A DNA stretch of 64,000 nucleotides, from NCBI RefSeq assembly GCF_022213065.1, contig NZ_JAKLJA010000004.1:297252-361251 (forward strand). The letters run 5' to 3'. Position 1 is the first letter of the stretch; each line of letters opens with the position of its first letter. Below are positions 16,571 to 25,866 of this stretch, piece after piece. Source of the DNA: Paraburkholderia tagetis. GTDB lineage: Bacteria > Pseudomonadota > Gammaproteobacteria > Burkholderiales > Burkholderiaceae. Made by a program: the position numbers and the translations under genes. The notes beneath the pieces were generated by a model. The model made no database searches and was not told the origin of the DNA. It saw only the letters and a program-made list of their open reading frames with translations.

Positions 16571-17161
16571 TCAGGCGGCGGCGGCCATCGGCCCAAAGAG
16601 GGCGTTACGCGTCTGCGCGCCCACCGCTATTTCCAGCGCGACAGCGTTCTCCACGCCAATGCGCACAGGTGCGCCGAGCCGCGAGACTTCGATGCCGGTG
16701 CGGCGCAGCAGGCGCTCGATCGGCGTGGTGGTGACGGTCACGTAGCGCGAGATGCCCATGCGGTCGGCAAACGAGACCAGCGAGTGGATCGCGTGCATGG
16801 TGACGTCGGCGAAGCCGAACGCGTGGTCATTGCCTGACTCGATGGCAAAACGGCTGAGCTCCCAGATATGGCGGCCCGCCGGCGCAGCCTCGCCGTGCAG
16901 CAGCTGCGGGAAGGTGTCGCGCAGCATGTTCGGGCCTTCGGTCGGCATCAGGCGCCAGCAGCCGCGCACCGTGCCGCTGTCGTCCTGAATCAGCATGTAA
17001 TGGGGCCCGAGCGCATCGTACCCGTCGATTTCCATCCCCGCGATGGTGGGAATATCCCAGCCCATGCGGTCGCGAAAGACTCGAGCGCGCAGTCGATACA
17101 TCTCGTTAATGTCCTCGTTGTCGAACTCCTGGCGCAGTCCAATCCGAATCGCAGCTTGCAT
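16571..17161 (-). CDS. LuxI-type acyl-homoserine lactone synthase (BraI-like)
   Basis: 196 residues. Family residues are visible: Arg and Phe in MYRLRARVFRDRMGWDIP, the GCWRLMPTEGPNML segment, and ELSRFAIE. It makes an acyl-homoserine lactone signal from S-adenosylmethionine and acyl-carrier protein. The arrangement luxI, rsaL and luxR matches the BraI/BraR system of Paraburkholderia, hence the name, but the signal cannot be deduced. The gene is divergent from rsaL with a palindrome between them. Confidence 0.92.
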   Translation of the reverse strand: MQAAIRIGLRQEFDNEDINEMYRLRARVFRDRMGWDIPTIAGMEIDGYDALGPHYMLIQDDSGTVRGCWRLMPTEGPNMLRDTFPQLLHGEAAPAGRHIWELSRFAIESGNDHAFGFADVTMHAIHSLVSFADRMGISRYVTVTTTPIERLLRRTGIEVSRLGAPVRIGVENAVALEIAVGAQTRNALFGPMAAAA

Positions 17162-17236
17162 GACAACTCTCCCGTTATATACGTGTGGAGGGGCAGCGGT
17201 ATGGATCGAAGCTATGCGTTATGAATATAAAAAAAC

Positions 17237-17252
17237 ACCTATCAAGATAGGT
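17237..17252. promoter_or_regulatory. lux-box-like palindrome between luxI and rsaL
   Basis: ACCTATC, two bases, GATAGGT form a perfect 7-base dyad, with an extra AGGT directly after it. It lies 76 bases from the luxI start and 82 from the rsaL start. It is the obvious candidate for LuxR-type or RsaL binding. Confidence 0.65.
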
Positions 17253-17333
17253 AGGTGTGCAGGGAGGTTCAGTTCAGGAGAATGGCTGGGCGGCAGTCAC
17301 TCATCAGGCATATCTGACACAGCGAGAGTCAAA

Positions 17334-17654
17334 ATGGAACTTCTGGACAATCATCAATGGCAGGCGGGCACGAATTCCTCTCACACCGGAGGGGACCTGT
17401 CGTCGGTAATCGACCGTGTCCTGATCATCGCGTATCGGAAGAAGAAGAAGGAGAGCCAGCGCCGCTTCTGGGCGCGGTTCGGCGTGACGCAGTCACGCGG
17501 CAGCCGGTTCGAGTCGGGTGCGGAGATTCCGCCGCCGGTATCGATCCTGTTGGGTTTGTACTTCAACAAGACAATCTCGGACGGCGATCTGGGCCGCGCG
17601 GAGCGTGTGCTCCGGCGCATGGACACGCCCATGATGCTTAGCCCGGGTCAATAA
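17334..17654 (+). CDS. RsaL-like quorum-sensing repressor
   Basis: 106 residues from MELLDNHQWQAG. The C-terminal helix-turn-helix region reads RRFWARFGVTQSRGSRFESG, then IPPPVSILLGL, which is the RsaL signature. RsaL homologues repress the luxI gene and stabilise signal output. The in-frame sequence upstream of this ATG is not protein-like. Its 3' end overlaps luxR tail to tail by 17 bases. Confidence 0.85.
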   Translation: MELLDNHQWQAGTNSSHTGGDLSSVIDRVLIIAYRKKKKESQRRFWARFGVTQSRGSRFESGAEIPPPVSILLGLYFNKTISDGDLGRAERVLRRMDTPMMLSPGQ

Positions 17655-18366
17655 GGCCCATCTGGGTTGCGATCACGGCTGCCGCACGCCGTGAATTTAC
17701 GCCGAACTTCCCACGAATATTCTTCATGTGGAAGTTCACGACGGCTTCGGAGCAATTCAGGATGTGCGAAATTTCCCAAGTGGACTTGCCCAGCGCAGTC
17801 CACTTGAGGCATTCCTTTTCGCGCGGCGTGAGCTTGGGAATCAGGGACTGAGCATGATCGTTCAGGTGCCGCTGGCTCGAGTCGAGCACGAGATCGCGAA
17901 GCAACACGAGGTTCGGCAGCGCACGGTCCACGTCCTGCCAGAACGAGTCCGACGGACTGGCGTCGTTGACGAAGCACAGCATGCCCGCCTCCTGGCGCGG
18001 GCCATGGATCGGCAGCGTAATGCCGGCCCGCAGCCCGTGCGAGCGGGCCTCCTCATACATCGTTTGCTGCTGCTCGGTGGCAAATAGTTCAGGCGACCAG
18101 ATAAGCGGTGCCGCCCGCGTCGTGCAATGCGCGACGACCGGGTCGAAGTACGCCATGCCGTGGTCGTTATAAGCCTGCCGCCAGACGGAGGAATAGTTCG
18201 TGCGGACGAACGCGTCCTCGAGCCGCATACCTGGGCGCGGCAGGATAGCCAGCATGACCTGACCGAATCCCCATGAGGCGGCGAGCCGAGACACCGCGTC
18301 GAACCACGCCGCATCCTCGGGCGCGTCGAGCACGGATGACATCTGCTCAATGTAATGTAGAGGCAC
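17638..18366 (-). CDS. LuxR-type quorum-sensing regulator (BraR-like)
   Basis: 242 residues with an N-terminal autoinducer-binding domain carrying the invariant Trp/Tyr/Asp/Pro pattern (NYSSVWRQAYNDHGMAYFDPV) and a C-terminal LuxR helix-turn-helix (LTPREKECLKWTALGKSTWEI to VNFHMKNIRGKFGV). It should bind the signal made by the adjacent LuxI. A perfect palindrome lies 34 bases upstream of its start. Confidence 0.92.
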   Translation of the reverse strand: MPLHYIEQMSSVLDAPEDAAWFDAVSRLAASWGFGQVMLAILPRPGMRLEDAFVRTNYSSVWRQAYNDHGMAYFDPVVAHCTTRAAPLIWSPELFATEQQQTMYEEARSHGLRAGITLPIHGPRQEAGMLCFVNDASPSDSFWQDVDRALPNLVLLRDLVLDSSQRHLNDHAQSLIPKLTPREKECLKWTALGKSTWEISHILNCSEAVVNFHMKNIRGKFGVNSRRAAAVIATQMGLIDPG

Positions 18367-18399
18367 TCAACACTCTCCATCGGCGGTGGGCCAGACCGC

Positions 18400-18427
18400 A
18401 GGCAGCGGCCTGGCCAGGCCGCTGCCT
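18400..18427. repeat. perfect 28-base palindrome upstream of luxR
   Basis: The half-site AGGCAGCGGCCTGG is followed immediately by its exact complement, with no central spacer. It lies 34 bases upstream of the luxR start codon, in the likely leader. It could be an operator or an RNA hairpin controlling luxR. Confidence 0.75.
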
Positions 18428-18880
18428 TGCTTCTTGTGATGTAACAATTTATCACTAAATTCCTCGGGGATCGTCTTTTTCTCCCTGCTGGAATGGTTTT
18501 GTGTCGGGGATTTCCCCAGCGCTTCGCGAGAATCACGGTGCCTTCCCGACCAATAAGAGCAAAAAGGATGATTTTCCGGCATGAAGTTCCGGCGCACCGT
18601 AAGCGAAATCGGGTCCTGGTATTTATTACTTATTCTGTAAATCACTTGATGTGAATGAATAATAAAACCGGGAAATTCGTTTCGCGTGAACTTGAAAGAT
18701 TGTTAATGCGGTTGAATGCATTTTTGTGCAAGCGAGTACACACCCGGTGCACGCTATTCAGCACAGTGCCTTGGCTATACCGATTCGCGCAGTCTTGCTG
18801 AACAGTCGGACCCGCCCGGCGCGTTGCTGCTCGCCTGGCGGGCACGTCCGCCAGGCGTTCGAGTGCATGCACAGCGCGGG
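18428..18880. other. gene-free, partly AT-rich region
   Basis: No supported gene is seen. The stretch 18440-18730 is clearly poorer in GC than its surroundings, with A and T runs, and lies between the luxR leader and the 3' end of the next gene. It may simply be promoter and spacer DNA. Confidence 0.4.
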
Positions 18881-19330
18881 TCAATGCTTGCGATGCAATT
18901 CGACCACGCGCGTCGGGCGCATGTGATTCATCGCGTAGTGAATGCGCCCCGGGCTGCGGCGCTGGCCGGGCTCGCGCTGGTCGTCGAACTGCCGTTCGGC
19001 GTCATCTGTCTGCGGGTCAGCCATGCCCATATCCACGGCCTCGAAGCCCGTTCCGGGCGCGAACGGCATGCGGTGCGCGTAGCCGCGGCTGTCGAAGCCC
19101 GCGAGGCCGTCGGGGGTTTCAGGCATGCTGTTGTCGAGCGATGCATTGCTGGTAGTGACTTCGTCGGGGCCGATCGGGCCGTGTCCCGCGAGGCGTGCAG
19201 CTTCGCGGTTCTTGCCGTCGGTGTCGACCGTGCTGTCGTGGGTGCGGTCGTTGTGCAGTTCGGCGCTGCGCGGACGCAGTTCCTTCCCTTGCGTTCCAGC
19301 AGTGCGGTTGCTGCGGTCGGAGTCGTTCAT
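18881..19330 (-). CDS. hydrophilic hypothetical protein
   Basis: 149 residues from MNDSDRSNRTAG, chosen because GGAGG lies 7 bases before this ATG. The protein is highly charged, rich in Asp, Arg, Asn and Gly, and has no signal peptide, helix or known domain. Much of it is probably disordered. The function is not recognised. Confidence 0.6.
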   Translation of the reverse strand: MNDSDRSNRTAGTQGKELRPRSAELHNDRTHDSTVDTDGKNREAARLAGHGPIGPDEVTTSNASLDNSMPETPDGLAGFDSRGYAHRMPFAPGTGFEAVDMGMADPQTDDAERQFDDQREPGQRRSPGRIHYAMNHMRPTRVVELHRKH

Positions 19331-19638
19331 GATATGCCCTCCGTGGGAAGCCAATGTAGAACCGGATGCACCAAACTTCAGCAAGAGGCGTTCCAAAACA
19401 TCCGGCGCGAAACCGGAATCCAACGGAATTGCAAGCTTGTGCGCCAGGAGAACGCCTCCAGCAACCCAGGATTTTTTTCGTTGGATCGGCGTATTTACTG
19501 GGAGTATGATCCTCTTTCAACGAGTTGGCGCGCATAAGAATTAACGGCATGAAGCAATGACCGGGCCTGTGGCTTTGCCGCACGATCCTGTACGCGCCCA
19601 CAAAAACGGACAAGGCAGTTCAGGGGCGGACGAGACAC
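19331..19638. other. gene-free spacer
   Basis: About 300 bases between two divergent small genes. It must contain their promoters. No clear operator, hairpin or repeat was found. Confidence 0.4.
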
Positions 19639-19872
19639 ATGCACTTCGACGCTGCATTTACGCATCGCGGTTATTTGCTCAATTGTGCACCGGCGCGCGC
19701 CGGCGACGGCACCTATCAACCTTATGTCGTGATCTCGCGTTCGAGCGATGGCGAACTCGTTGCCAATCGTTTTTTTCCAGCCGACTTGCGCTTTTCCGAC
19801 GAAGCCGCCGCCATCGCCCATGCGCGCGACTGGGCGGTGCGCTGGATCGACGCGAGCAGCGTCACGCTCTGA
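19639..19872 (+). CDS. small conserved hypothetical protein
   Basis: 77 residues, MHFDAAFTHRGYLLNC at the N-terminus. The pattern YQPYVVISRSSDGELV, then FFPADLRFSDEAAAIAHARDWAVRWID, looks like a small beta-alpha domain common as short hypothetical proteins in Burkholderia. It has no signal peptide, and the ribosome site is weak. The function is unknown. Confidence 0.6.
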   Translation: MHFDAAFTHRGYLLNCAPARAGDGTYQPYVVISRSSDGELVANRFFPADLRFSDEAAAIAHARDWAVRWIDASSVTL

Positions 19873-20035
19873 GGTTTCGCGCAAGCACCGGCGTTCTGCT
19901 TCGCCGGGCGCTTTGCGGGCGGGGTGTCGCCCAAGGGCAGCCAGGCGAACCAAGGGGGCGTCGGCGGACTATCGCGAAAAGCGGTAATCTCTGGGGTCGA
20001 TACACTCCCTGGCGGTGCCGTTCCGCTGCTTCATC

Positions 20036-20959
20036 ATGTCAAATGCCGCTTTCCCCGACTGGGGCCTCGAACAGATCGTGACCGATCTGCGCGCGTCGCG
20101 CGAAGAGCTTCACCGTACGCGCCATCCGCTCGGCATTCGCGAGTTGCCGTCGCGCGATGGTGTGATCAACATTGTGGCCGGCCTGCGTGCCGCGCTGTTC
20201 CCCACGCACTACGGCGCTCCCGACCTGACGGACGAAAGCGTCGATTATTACGTCGGCCATACACTCGAAAGCACGCTGCGCCTGCTGGCCGAGCAGATTC
20301 GCCGCGCGCTGCGCTTCCTGCCTGAAAACGCCGATGCCAGCGACGACGTGTTGCGCAAGCGCGCGTTCGAAATCTCCCGCGAATTCGGTCACCAGCTACC
20401 CGGCATTCGTGCACTGCTCGTGAGCGACATTCAGGCCGCATTCACCGGCGACCCGGCCGCGCAGCACATCACCGAAATCCTGCTTTGCTATCCCGGCGTC
20501 TGGGCCATGACGCATCACCGGCTTGCGCATGCATTGCACCGGCTCGGCGTGCCGCTGCTCGCGCGCTTCATCAACGAAATCGCGCATTCGGCGACGGGCA
20601 TCGACATTCACCCGGGCGCGCAGATCGGTTCGAGTTTCTTTATCGACCATGGCACGGGCGTCGTGATCGGCGAGACGGCGATCATCGGCGAGCGCGTGCG
20701 CGTGTACCAGGCCGTGACGCTGGGTGCGAAGAGCTTCGCGGCCGACCTCGACGGCACGCTCGTGAAGGGCAACGCGCGCCACCCGATCGTCGAGGACGAC
20801 GTGGTGATCTACGCCGGCGCGACCATTCTGGGCCGCGTGACGATCGGACGGGGCTCGGTAATCGGCGGCAACGTGTGGCTCACGCATAGCGTGCCGCCGG
20901 GCAGCAGCGTGCGCCAGGGCAAGATCCGCGAAATCGGTAATAGCAACGACGCGCCTTGA
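20036..20959 (+). CDS. serine O-acetyltransferase (CysE/EpsC type)
   Basis: 307 residues. The C-terminal left-handed beta-helix of hexapeptide repeats is clear (DIHPGAQIGSSFFIDHGTGVVIGE, then GATILGRVTIGRGSVIGGNVWL). The N-terminal helical region is longer than in classic CysE, as in the EpsC form. It acetylates serine with acetyl-CoA in the first committed step of cysteine synthesis. The active-site His is in FIDHGTG. It is a single gene with no cysteine synthase beside it. Confidence 0.9.
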   Translation: MSNAAFPDWGLEQIVTDLRASREELHRTRHPLGIRELPSRDGVINIVAGLRAALFPTHYGAPDLTDESVDYYVGHTLESTLRLLAEQIRRALRFLPENADASDDVLRKRAFEISREFGHQLPGIRALLVSDIQAAFTGDPAAQHITEILLCYPGVWAMTHHRLAHALHRLGVPLLARFINEIAHSATGIDIHPGAQIGSSFFIDHGTGVVIGETAIIGERVRVYQAVTLGAKSFAADLDGTLVKGNARHPIVEDDVVIYAGATILGRVTIGRGSVIGGNVWLTHSVPPGSSVRQGKIREIGNSNDAP

Positions 20960-21028
20960 AGGGCGCTGAACGGGTCCCGAGGAGGGTGTGCAGTTGCGGC
21001 CAGCCTCGGGCCGAAGCTGGGGCGCGCC

Positions 21029-21679
21029 TCAGGTATTGGGCATGCTCATCACGCCAGGCGTGCCGACGATGGCCAGGAATTCACGGCGTGTGGACGGGTC
21101 GCTGCGGAACGTCCCGAGCATGCGCGACGTGACCATCGTCACGCCCGCCTTGTGCACGCCGCGCGTCGACATGCATTGATGTGCAGCTTCGAGAATCACG
21201 CCCACGCCCTTGGGCTGAAGCACCTCGTTGAGCGTGTCGGCGATCTGCGCGGTCATCTTCTCCTGGATCTGCAGGCGCTTGGCGAAGGCGTCGACGAGTC
21301 GCGCGAGCTTCGAAATGCCCACTACGCGATGCTCGGGTAGATACGCCACGTGGGCGCGGCCGATGATCGGCACCATGTGGTGTTCGCAGTAGCTTTCGAA
21401 GCGGATGTCTTTCAGCACGATCATCTCGTCGTAGCCGTCCACTTCCGAGAAGGTGCGCGACAGGATCTCGCGCGGATCGTGGTCGTAGCCCGCGAAGAAT
21501 TCCTCATAGGCACGCACGACGCGCGCGGGCGTATCGATCAGGCCTTCGCGCGCGGGGTCGTCGCCGGCCCAGCGCAGCAGCACGCGCACGGCATCTTCCG
21601 CCTGCTCGCGCGATGGCCGGCCTGCGCCGGTTTTCGGCTTATTCTTGCTGGTTTTTTCTGCGTTCTTTTCGTCGCTCAT
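21029..21679 (-). CDS. folE: GTP cyclohydrolase I
   Basis: 216 residues. The zinc ligands appear as Cys and His in YCEHHMVP and Cys in HQCMSTRGV. The substrate region [21 protein letters not shown] is well conserved. The first ~20 residues are a Lys/Asn/Thr-rich extension. It converts GTP to 7,8-dihydroneopterin triphosphate at the start of folate synthesis. GGAG precedes the ATG. Confidence 0.95.
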   Translation of the reverse strand: MSDEKNAEKTSKNKPKTGAGRPSREQAEDAVRVLLRWAGDDPAREGLIDTPARVVRAYEEFFAGYDHDPREILSRTFSEVDGYDEMIVLKDIRFESYCEHHMVPIIGRAHVAYLPEHRVVGISKLARLVDAFAKRLQIQEKMTAQIADTLNEVLQPKGVGVILEAAHQCMSTRGVHKAGVTMVTSRMLGTFRSDPSTRREFLAIVGTPGVMSMPNT

Positions 21680-21811
21680 GCATCGGCTCCTGTCATGTGG
21701 GACACGCCGCTGCGACGCGTACCACGAATATCCATTGTTTCATGATTCGCTCGCGCCCGTGCATGGCGGCGCGCGCCGCAATGGCTAGCGCGGCGATGTT
21801 CGTCGCGCTGT

Positions 21812-22735
21812 TCATTTGGGCCATTCGTCCATCGCATCGTTGAACAGTTCGGCCACCACATGGCGCAGCCACTCGCCGCGCGGTGCGTTGTGATACTTGC
21901 GGTGCCAGTGCTGCTTGAGGTCGAAGCGGGGCAAGGGCAGCGGCGGCTCCACCAGCGCGATCGAGGCGTGCTCCGAGGCATAGGCGAAGCCGATTGCATG
22001 CGGCACGGTTGCGATCAGGTCGGAGCGCGTGAGAATGAACGGCAGGCTCATGAAGTGGGGCGTCTCGAGCACGGCACGCCGGTGCAGGCGCTTCTTCTCC
22101 AGAAAACGTTCGAGCACTTCCTGGCTGCGGCCTTCGGCACGCACGACGGCATGCCCGAGTGCAAGAAACTGCTCGATCGTCATGGGCTTGTCCGCGAGCG
22201 GATGGTTGCTGCGCATCAGGCAGATGAACCGATGGGTGAACAGACGCTGCTGGAAGAAGTTGTTGCCCCCAAGGTCGGGGAAGTAGCCGACGGCCAGATC
22301 GACGTCGCCCGATTCGAGGCCGCGTTCCACCTGGCTGGGCGGCAGCGAGACCGAGCGCAGATTCGCATTGGGCGCGCGTTCGGCGAACACCTGCAACAGG
22401 CGCGGCAGAAAGACGATCTCGCCCACATCCGAAAGGGCGATCGAGAACGTATGCGTGCTGGTGGCCGGGTCGAAGTCTTGAGCTTCGAGCATGCCTTTTT
22501 CGATGCGGATGAGCGCGTCGCGCGCAGCAGGGATTAAACCGAGCGCGCGCGGCGTGGGCTCCATGCCGCGCGAGGTGCGCACGAACAGCGGGTCGCCGAA
22601 ATACTCGCGCAGTTTGCCGAGCGCCGTGCTCACGCGTGGCTGGCTCACGTTCAGCCGCTCGGCGGCGCGGCTCACGTTGCGCGTTTCATCCATCGCAACG
22701 AGGTAGGGGATCAGATTCAGGTCGAGGTCTTGCAT
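21812..22735 (-). CDS. LysR family regulator, probably of the pca genes
   Basis: 307 residues from MQDLDLNLIPYLVAM. The helix-turn-helix is NVSRAAERLNVSQPRVSTALGKLREYFGDPLFVRTSRGM, a pattern typical of the NahR/NodD/DntR group of aromatic-compound regulators. It is divergent from pcaI with about 255 bases between them, which is the standard layout for a LysR regulator and its target. No good ribosome site marks the start; an ATG 20 codons upstream is possible. Confidence 0.88.
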   Translation of the reverse strand: MQDLDLNLIPYLVAMDETRNVSRAAERLNVSQPRVSTALGKLREYFGDPLFVRTSRGMEPTPRALGLIPAARDALIRIEKGMLEAQDFDPATSTHTFSIALSDVGEIVFLPRLLQVFAERAPNANLRSVSLPPSQVERGLESGDVDLAVGYFPDLGGNNFFQQRLFTHRFICLMRSNHPLADKPMTIEQFLALGHAVVRAEGRSQEVLERFLEKKRLHRRAVLETPHFMSLPFILTRSDLIATVPHAIGFAYASEHASIALVEPPLPLPRFDLKQHWHRKYHNAPRGEWLRHVVAELFNDAMDEWPK

Positions 22736-22898
22736 GGAAGAGGGCGCGCGGGCGGCCGGAAGCACTATGTCGAAACGGGATAAACAGTAGTACATGAATT
22801 CGAGTGCGCGATATTGGGGGATTTGCTCACTGCAACCGCTGCCTCAGGAAGTCCCGCCTTGACAAGTGCATATTTCGGCTCCGATAATGCGCTGAACG

Positions 22899-22911
22899 TT
22901 CGCTAAACGAA
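22899..22911. promoter_or_regulatory. possible LysR operator in front of pcaI
   Basis: The dyad TTCG-N5-CGAA lies in the LysR-pcaI intergenic region, 80 bases before pcaI, with another TTCG 6 bases on. It fits the size of a LysR T-N11-A site but is short, so it is only a candidate. Confidence 0.35.
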
Positions 22912-22990
22912 TCAGTGTTCGTATATAGAACTTTTTCGCGATCGGGTGACGTGGGCTTTTCCGCGATGCGCATCGCTTTCAGGAACAGGC

Positions 22991-23692
22991 ATGATCAACA
23001 AGATTTTTGATTCGCTTCAAGCCGCCGTCGCCGACGTGCATGACGGCGCCACGGTGATGATCGGTGGCTTCGGCACGGCCGGCATGCCGTCGGAACTGAT
23101 CGACGCGCTGATCGCGCAGGGTGCGCGCGACCTCACGATCGTGAACAACAACGCGGGCAATGGCGACACCGGTCTCGCCGCGCTGCTCAAGGCCAAGCGG
23201 GTGCGCAAGATCATCTGCTCGTTCCCGCGCCAGACCGACTCGTATGTGTTCGACGCGCTTTATCGCGCCGGCGAAATCGAGCTCGAACTCGTGCCGCAGG
23301 GCAATCTGGCCGAGCGTATCCGCGCGGCGGGCGCCGGCATCGGCGGCTTCTTCACGCCCACGGGCTACGGCACGAAGCTGGCCGAAGGCAAGGAAACGCG
23401 CCTGATCGACGGTCGCCATTACGTGCTGGAGTCGCCGCTGCATGCCGACTTCGCGCTCATCAAGGCGTACAAGGGCGATCGCTGGGGCAACCTGGTCTAT
23501 CGCAAGACCGCGCGCAACTTCGGGCCGATCATGGCGAGCGCGGCGAAGGTCGCCATCGCGCAGGTCTCGGAAGTCGTCGAACTCGGCGCGCTCGATCCGG
23601 AAAACATCGTGACGCCGGGCATTTTCGTGCAGCGCGTCGTGGGCGTGCCGCAGGCGGCGCATCAATCGCTGCAAGCCGGCCAGGCCGCCTGA
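22991..23692 (+). CDS. pcaI: 3-oxoadipate CoA-transferase subunit A
   Basis: 233 residues from MINKIFDSLQAAVADV. The glycine-rich start MIGGFGTAGMPSELIDAL and the TPTGYGTKLAEGKE segment identify the alpha subunit of family I CoA-transferases. With PcaJ it moves CoA from succinyl-CoA to 3-oxoadipate in the beta-ketoadipate pathway. It is first in the pcaIJBDC run, 15 bases before pcaJ. Confidence 0.93.
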   Translation: MINKIFDSLQAAVADVHDGATVMIGGFGTAGMPSELIDALIAQGARDLTIVNNNAGNGDTGLAALLKAKRVRKIICSFPRQTDSYVFDALYRAGEIELELVPQGNLAERIRAAGAGIGGFFTPTGYGTKLAEGKETRLIDGRHYVLESPLHADFALIKAYKGDRWGNLVYRKTARNFGPIMASAAKVAIAQVSEVVELGALDPENIVTPGIFVQRVVGVPQAAHQSLQAGQAA

Positions 23693-23707
23693 GTGAGGAG
23701 TCAAGAA

Positions 23708-24367
23708 ATGAAACGGTTGAATCGCGACGAAATGGCTCAACGCGTGGCTCAGGATATTCCTGAGGGCGCTTATGTGAATCTCGGCATTGGCGTGCCGACG
23801 CTGGTGGCCAACCACCTCGACCCGAGCAAGGAAATCTTCCTGCACAGCGAGAACGGTCTGCTCGGCATGGGTCCGGCGCCCGCGCCCGGCCAGGAAGACG
23901 ACGAACTCATCAACGCGGGCAAGCAGCACGTCACGCTGCTCACGGGCGGCGCGTACTTCCATCACGCGGATTCGTTCGCGATGATGCGCGGCGGCCATCT
24001 CGACTACTGCGTGCTCGGCGCGTTCCAGGTCTCGGTGAAGGGCGACCTCGCGAACTGGCACACCGGCGCGCCCGATGCGATTCCGGCGGTGGGCGGCGCG
24101 ATGGATCTCGCACTTGGCGCGAAGCAGGTGTTCGTCATGATGGAACTGCTCACGAAGCAGGGCGAAAGCAAGCTCGTGAGCGAATGCTCGTATCCGGTGA
24201 CGGGCGTGGGCTGCGTGGGCCGTATCTATACGGACCTCGCGGCGTTCGACGTGACGTCCGATGGCCTCGCGGTGCGCGAGATCTATTCGGATATCGACTT
24301 CGACGCGCTGCAAAAGCTGGCCGGCGTGCCGCTGATCGACGCGACGCAGAACCGCCGCGCGGCTTAA
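23708..24367 (+). CDS. pcaJ: 3-oxoadipate CoA-transferase subunit B
   Basis: 219 residues from MKRLNRDEMAQRVAQD, chosen for the GAGGAG ribosome site; a GTG 15 bases upstream is less likely. The catalytic glutamate lies in HSENGLLGMGP. The LGIGVPTLVANHL and GGHLDYCVLGAFQV segments are typical of the beta subunit. It forms the active enzyme with PcaI. Confidence 0.93.
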   Translation: MKRLNRDEMAQRVAQDIPEGAYVNLGIGVPTLVANHLDPSKEIFLHSENGLLGMGPAPAPGQEDDELINAGKQHVTLLTGGAYFHHADSFAMMRGGHLDYCVLGAFQVSVKGDLANWHTGAPDAIPAVGGAMDLALGAKQVFVMMELLTKQGESKLVSECSYPVTGVGCVGRIYTDLAAFDVTSDGLAVREIYSDIDFDALQKLAGVPLIDATQNRRAA

Positions 24368-24482
24368 ACTGCTGCAACGCGCTCATCGCATGAACACGCG
24401 CGTGGCGCGGCGTCCGGCTGCACAGTGGCCGGGCGTCGCGCCATCTGTGTTTGCGCGCATTTCCACCTGAATCATCCCGATC

Positions 24483-25862
24483 ATGATTGAACGCCTGACG
24501 AGCCTGATCTGTGGCACCGAGCCGATGAACGCCGTGTGGTCTCCCGAAGCCACGTTGCAGCGCATGCTCGACGTGGAAGCGGCGTTGGCGCGGGCGTCGG
24601 CGGTGCACGGCGTGATTGCGCAGACCGCTGTCGCCGCAATTGAAGCGACGTGCAAGGCGGACCAGCTCGACGCCGATGCGCTCGTGCGCGAGGCCGCATT
24701 GGGCGGCAATCTGGCGATTCCGCTCGTCAAGCAACTGACCGCACGCGTGAAGGCCGCCGACCCCGAAGCCGCGAAATACGTGCACTGGGGCGCGACGAGT
24801 CAGGACATCATCGATACGGCCACGGTGCTGCAATTGCGCGACGCGCTCGCGCTGATCGAAAGCGGCATCGACGCCACCTGCGCGAAGCTCGCCGACCTCG
24901 CGCGCGCGCATCGCGCGACGCCGGCGATCGGACGCACCTGGCTTCAGCAAGCGTTGCCGATCACGCTCGGCCTGAAATTCGCGCAGTGGCTCGATGCAAT
25001 GCTGCGTCACCGCGAGCGCCTGGCTGCGTTGCGCGAACGCGCGCTCGTGCTGCAATTCGGCGGCGCGGCGGGCACGCTCGCGAGTCTGCGCGAAGCGGCG
25101 CCGAAGGTGAGCGCGGAACTTGCGAAGGAACTGGGGCTTGCTGCGCCCGCGCTGCCCTGGCATACGCAGCGCGACCGCATTGCCGAGGCCGCTGCTTTCT
25201 TCGGCATGCTGATTGGCACGCTCGGCAAGATCGCGCGCGATATCTCGCTGCAGATGCAAACCGAGATCGGCGAACTGGGCGAGCCCGCGGCGGCGGGCAA
25301 GGGCGGTTCATCGACGATGCCGCACAAGCGCAATCCCGTGGGTTGCGCAGCAGTCCTGACCGCTGCCACGCGTGCGCCTGGTCTCGTCGCCACCGTTTTC
25401 GCGGGCATGGTTCAGGAGCACGAGCGCGCGCTCGGCGGCTGGCAGGCCGAGTGGGATGCGCTGCCGGAGCTGGCGCGCCTCGCGGGCGGCGCGCTCGCGC
25501 AGATCGAGCAAATCGCGGGCGGTCTCGAAGTCCGGCCCGAGCGTCTCGCCGCCAATCTGAACGTCACGCATGGCCTGATTCTCGGCGAGGCTGTGATGCT
25601 CGCGCTGGGCGAGCGCATCGGTCGTCTCGATGCGCATCATCTCGTTGAGCATGCATCGAAAGCGGCGGTGCAAACGGGGCGTACGCTCTATGAAGTGCTT
25701 GCCGCAGACTCCGCAGTCACACAACATCTGGACGAAGCACGCCTGAAGGCGCTGCTCGATCCCGCCAATTATGTGGGCGAGGCGCACGCGTTTGTCGACG
25801 CGGTGCTCGCGTCGTATGCGCAGTGCGCTCCCCATCTTTCATCGCAGACTCACCAGGAGTAA
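24483..25862 (+). CDS. pcaB: 3-carboxy-cis,cis-muconate cycloisomerase
   Basis: 459 residues of the fumarase/aspartase superfamily. The signature GGSSTMPHKRNPV is at residues 274-286. TSQDIIDT and the HWGATSQD region also match. It closes 3-carboxymuconate to 4-carboxymuconolactone. It lies between pcaJ and pcaD in the same direction. Confidence 0.93.
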   Translation: MIERLTSLICGTEPMNAVWSPEATLQRMLDVEAALARASAVHGVIAQTAVAAIEATCKADQLDADALVREAALGGNLAIPLVKQLTARVKAADPEAAKYVHWGATSQDIIDTATVLQLRDALALIESGIDATCAKLADLARAHRATPAIGRTWLQQALPITLGLKFAQWLDAMLRHRERLAALRERALVLQFGGAAGTLASLREAAPKVSAELAKELGLAAPALPWHTQRDRIAEAAAFFGMLIGTLGKIARDISLQMQTEIGELGEPAAAGKGGSSTMPHKRNPVGCAAVLTAATRAPGLVATVFAGMVQEHERALGGWQAEWDALPELARLAGGALAQIEQIAGGLEVRPERLAANLNVTHGLILGEAVMLALGERIGRLDAHHLVEHASKAAVQTGRTLYEVLAADSAVTQHLDEARLKALLDPANYVGEAHAFVDAVLASYAQCAPHLSSQTHQE

Positions 25863-25866
25863 CCGC

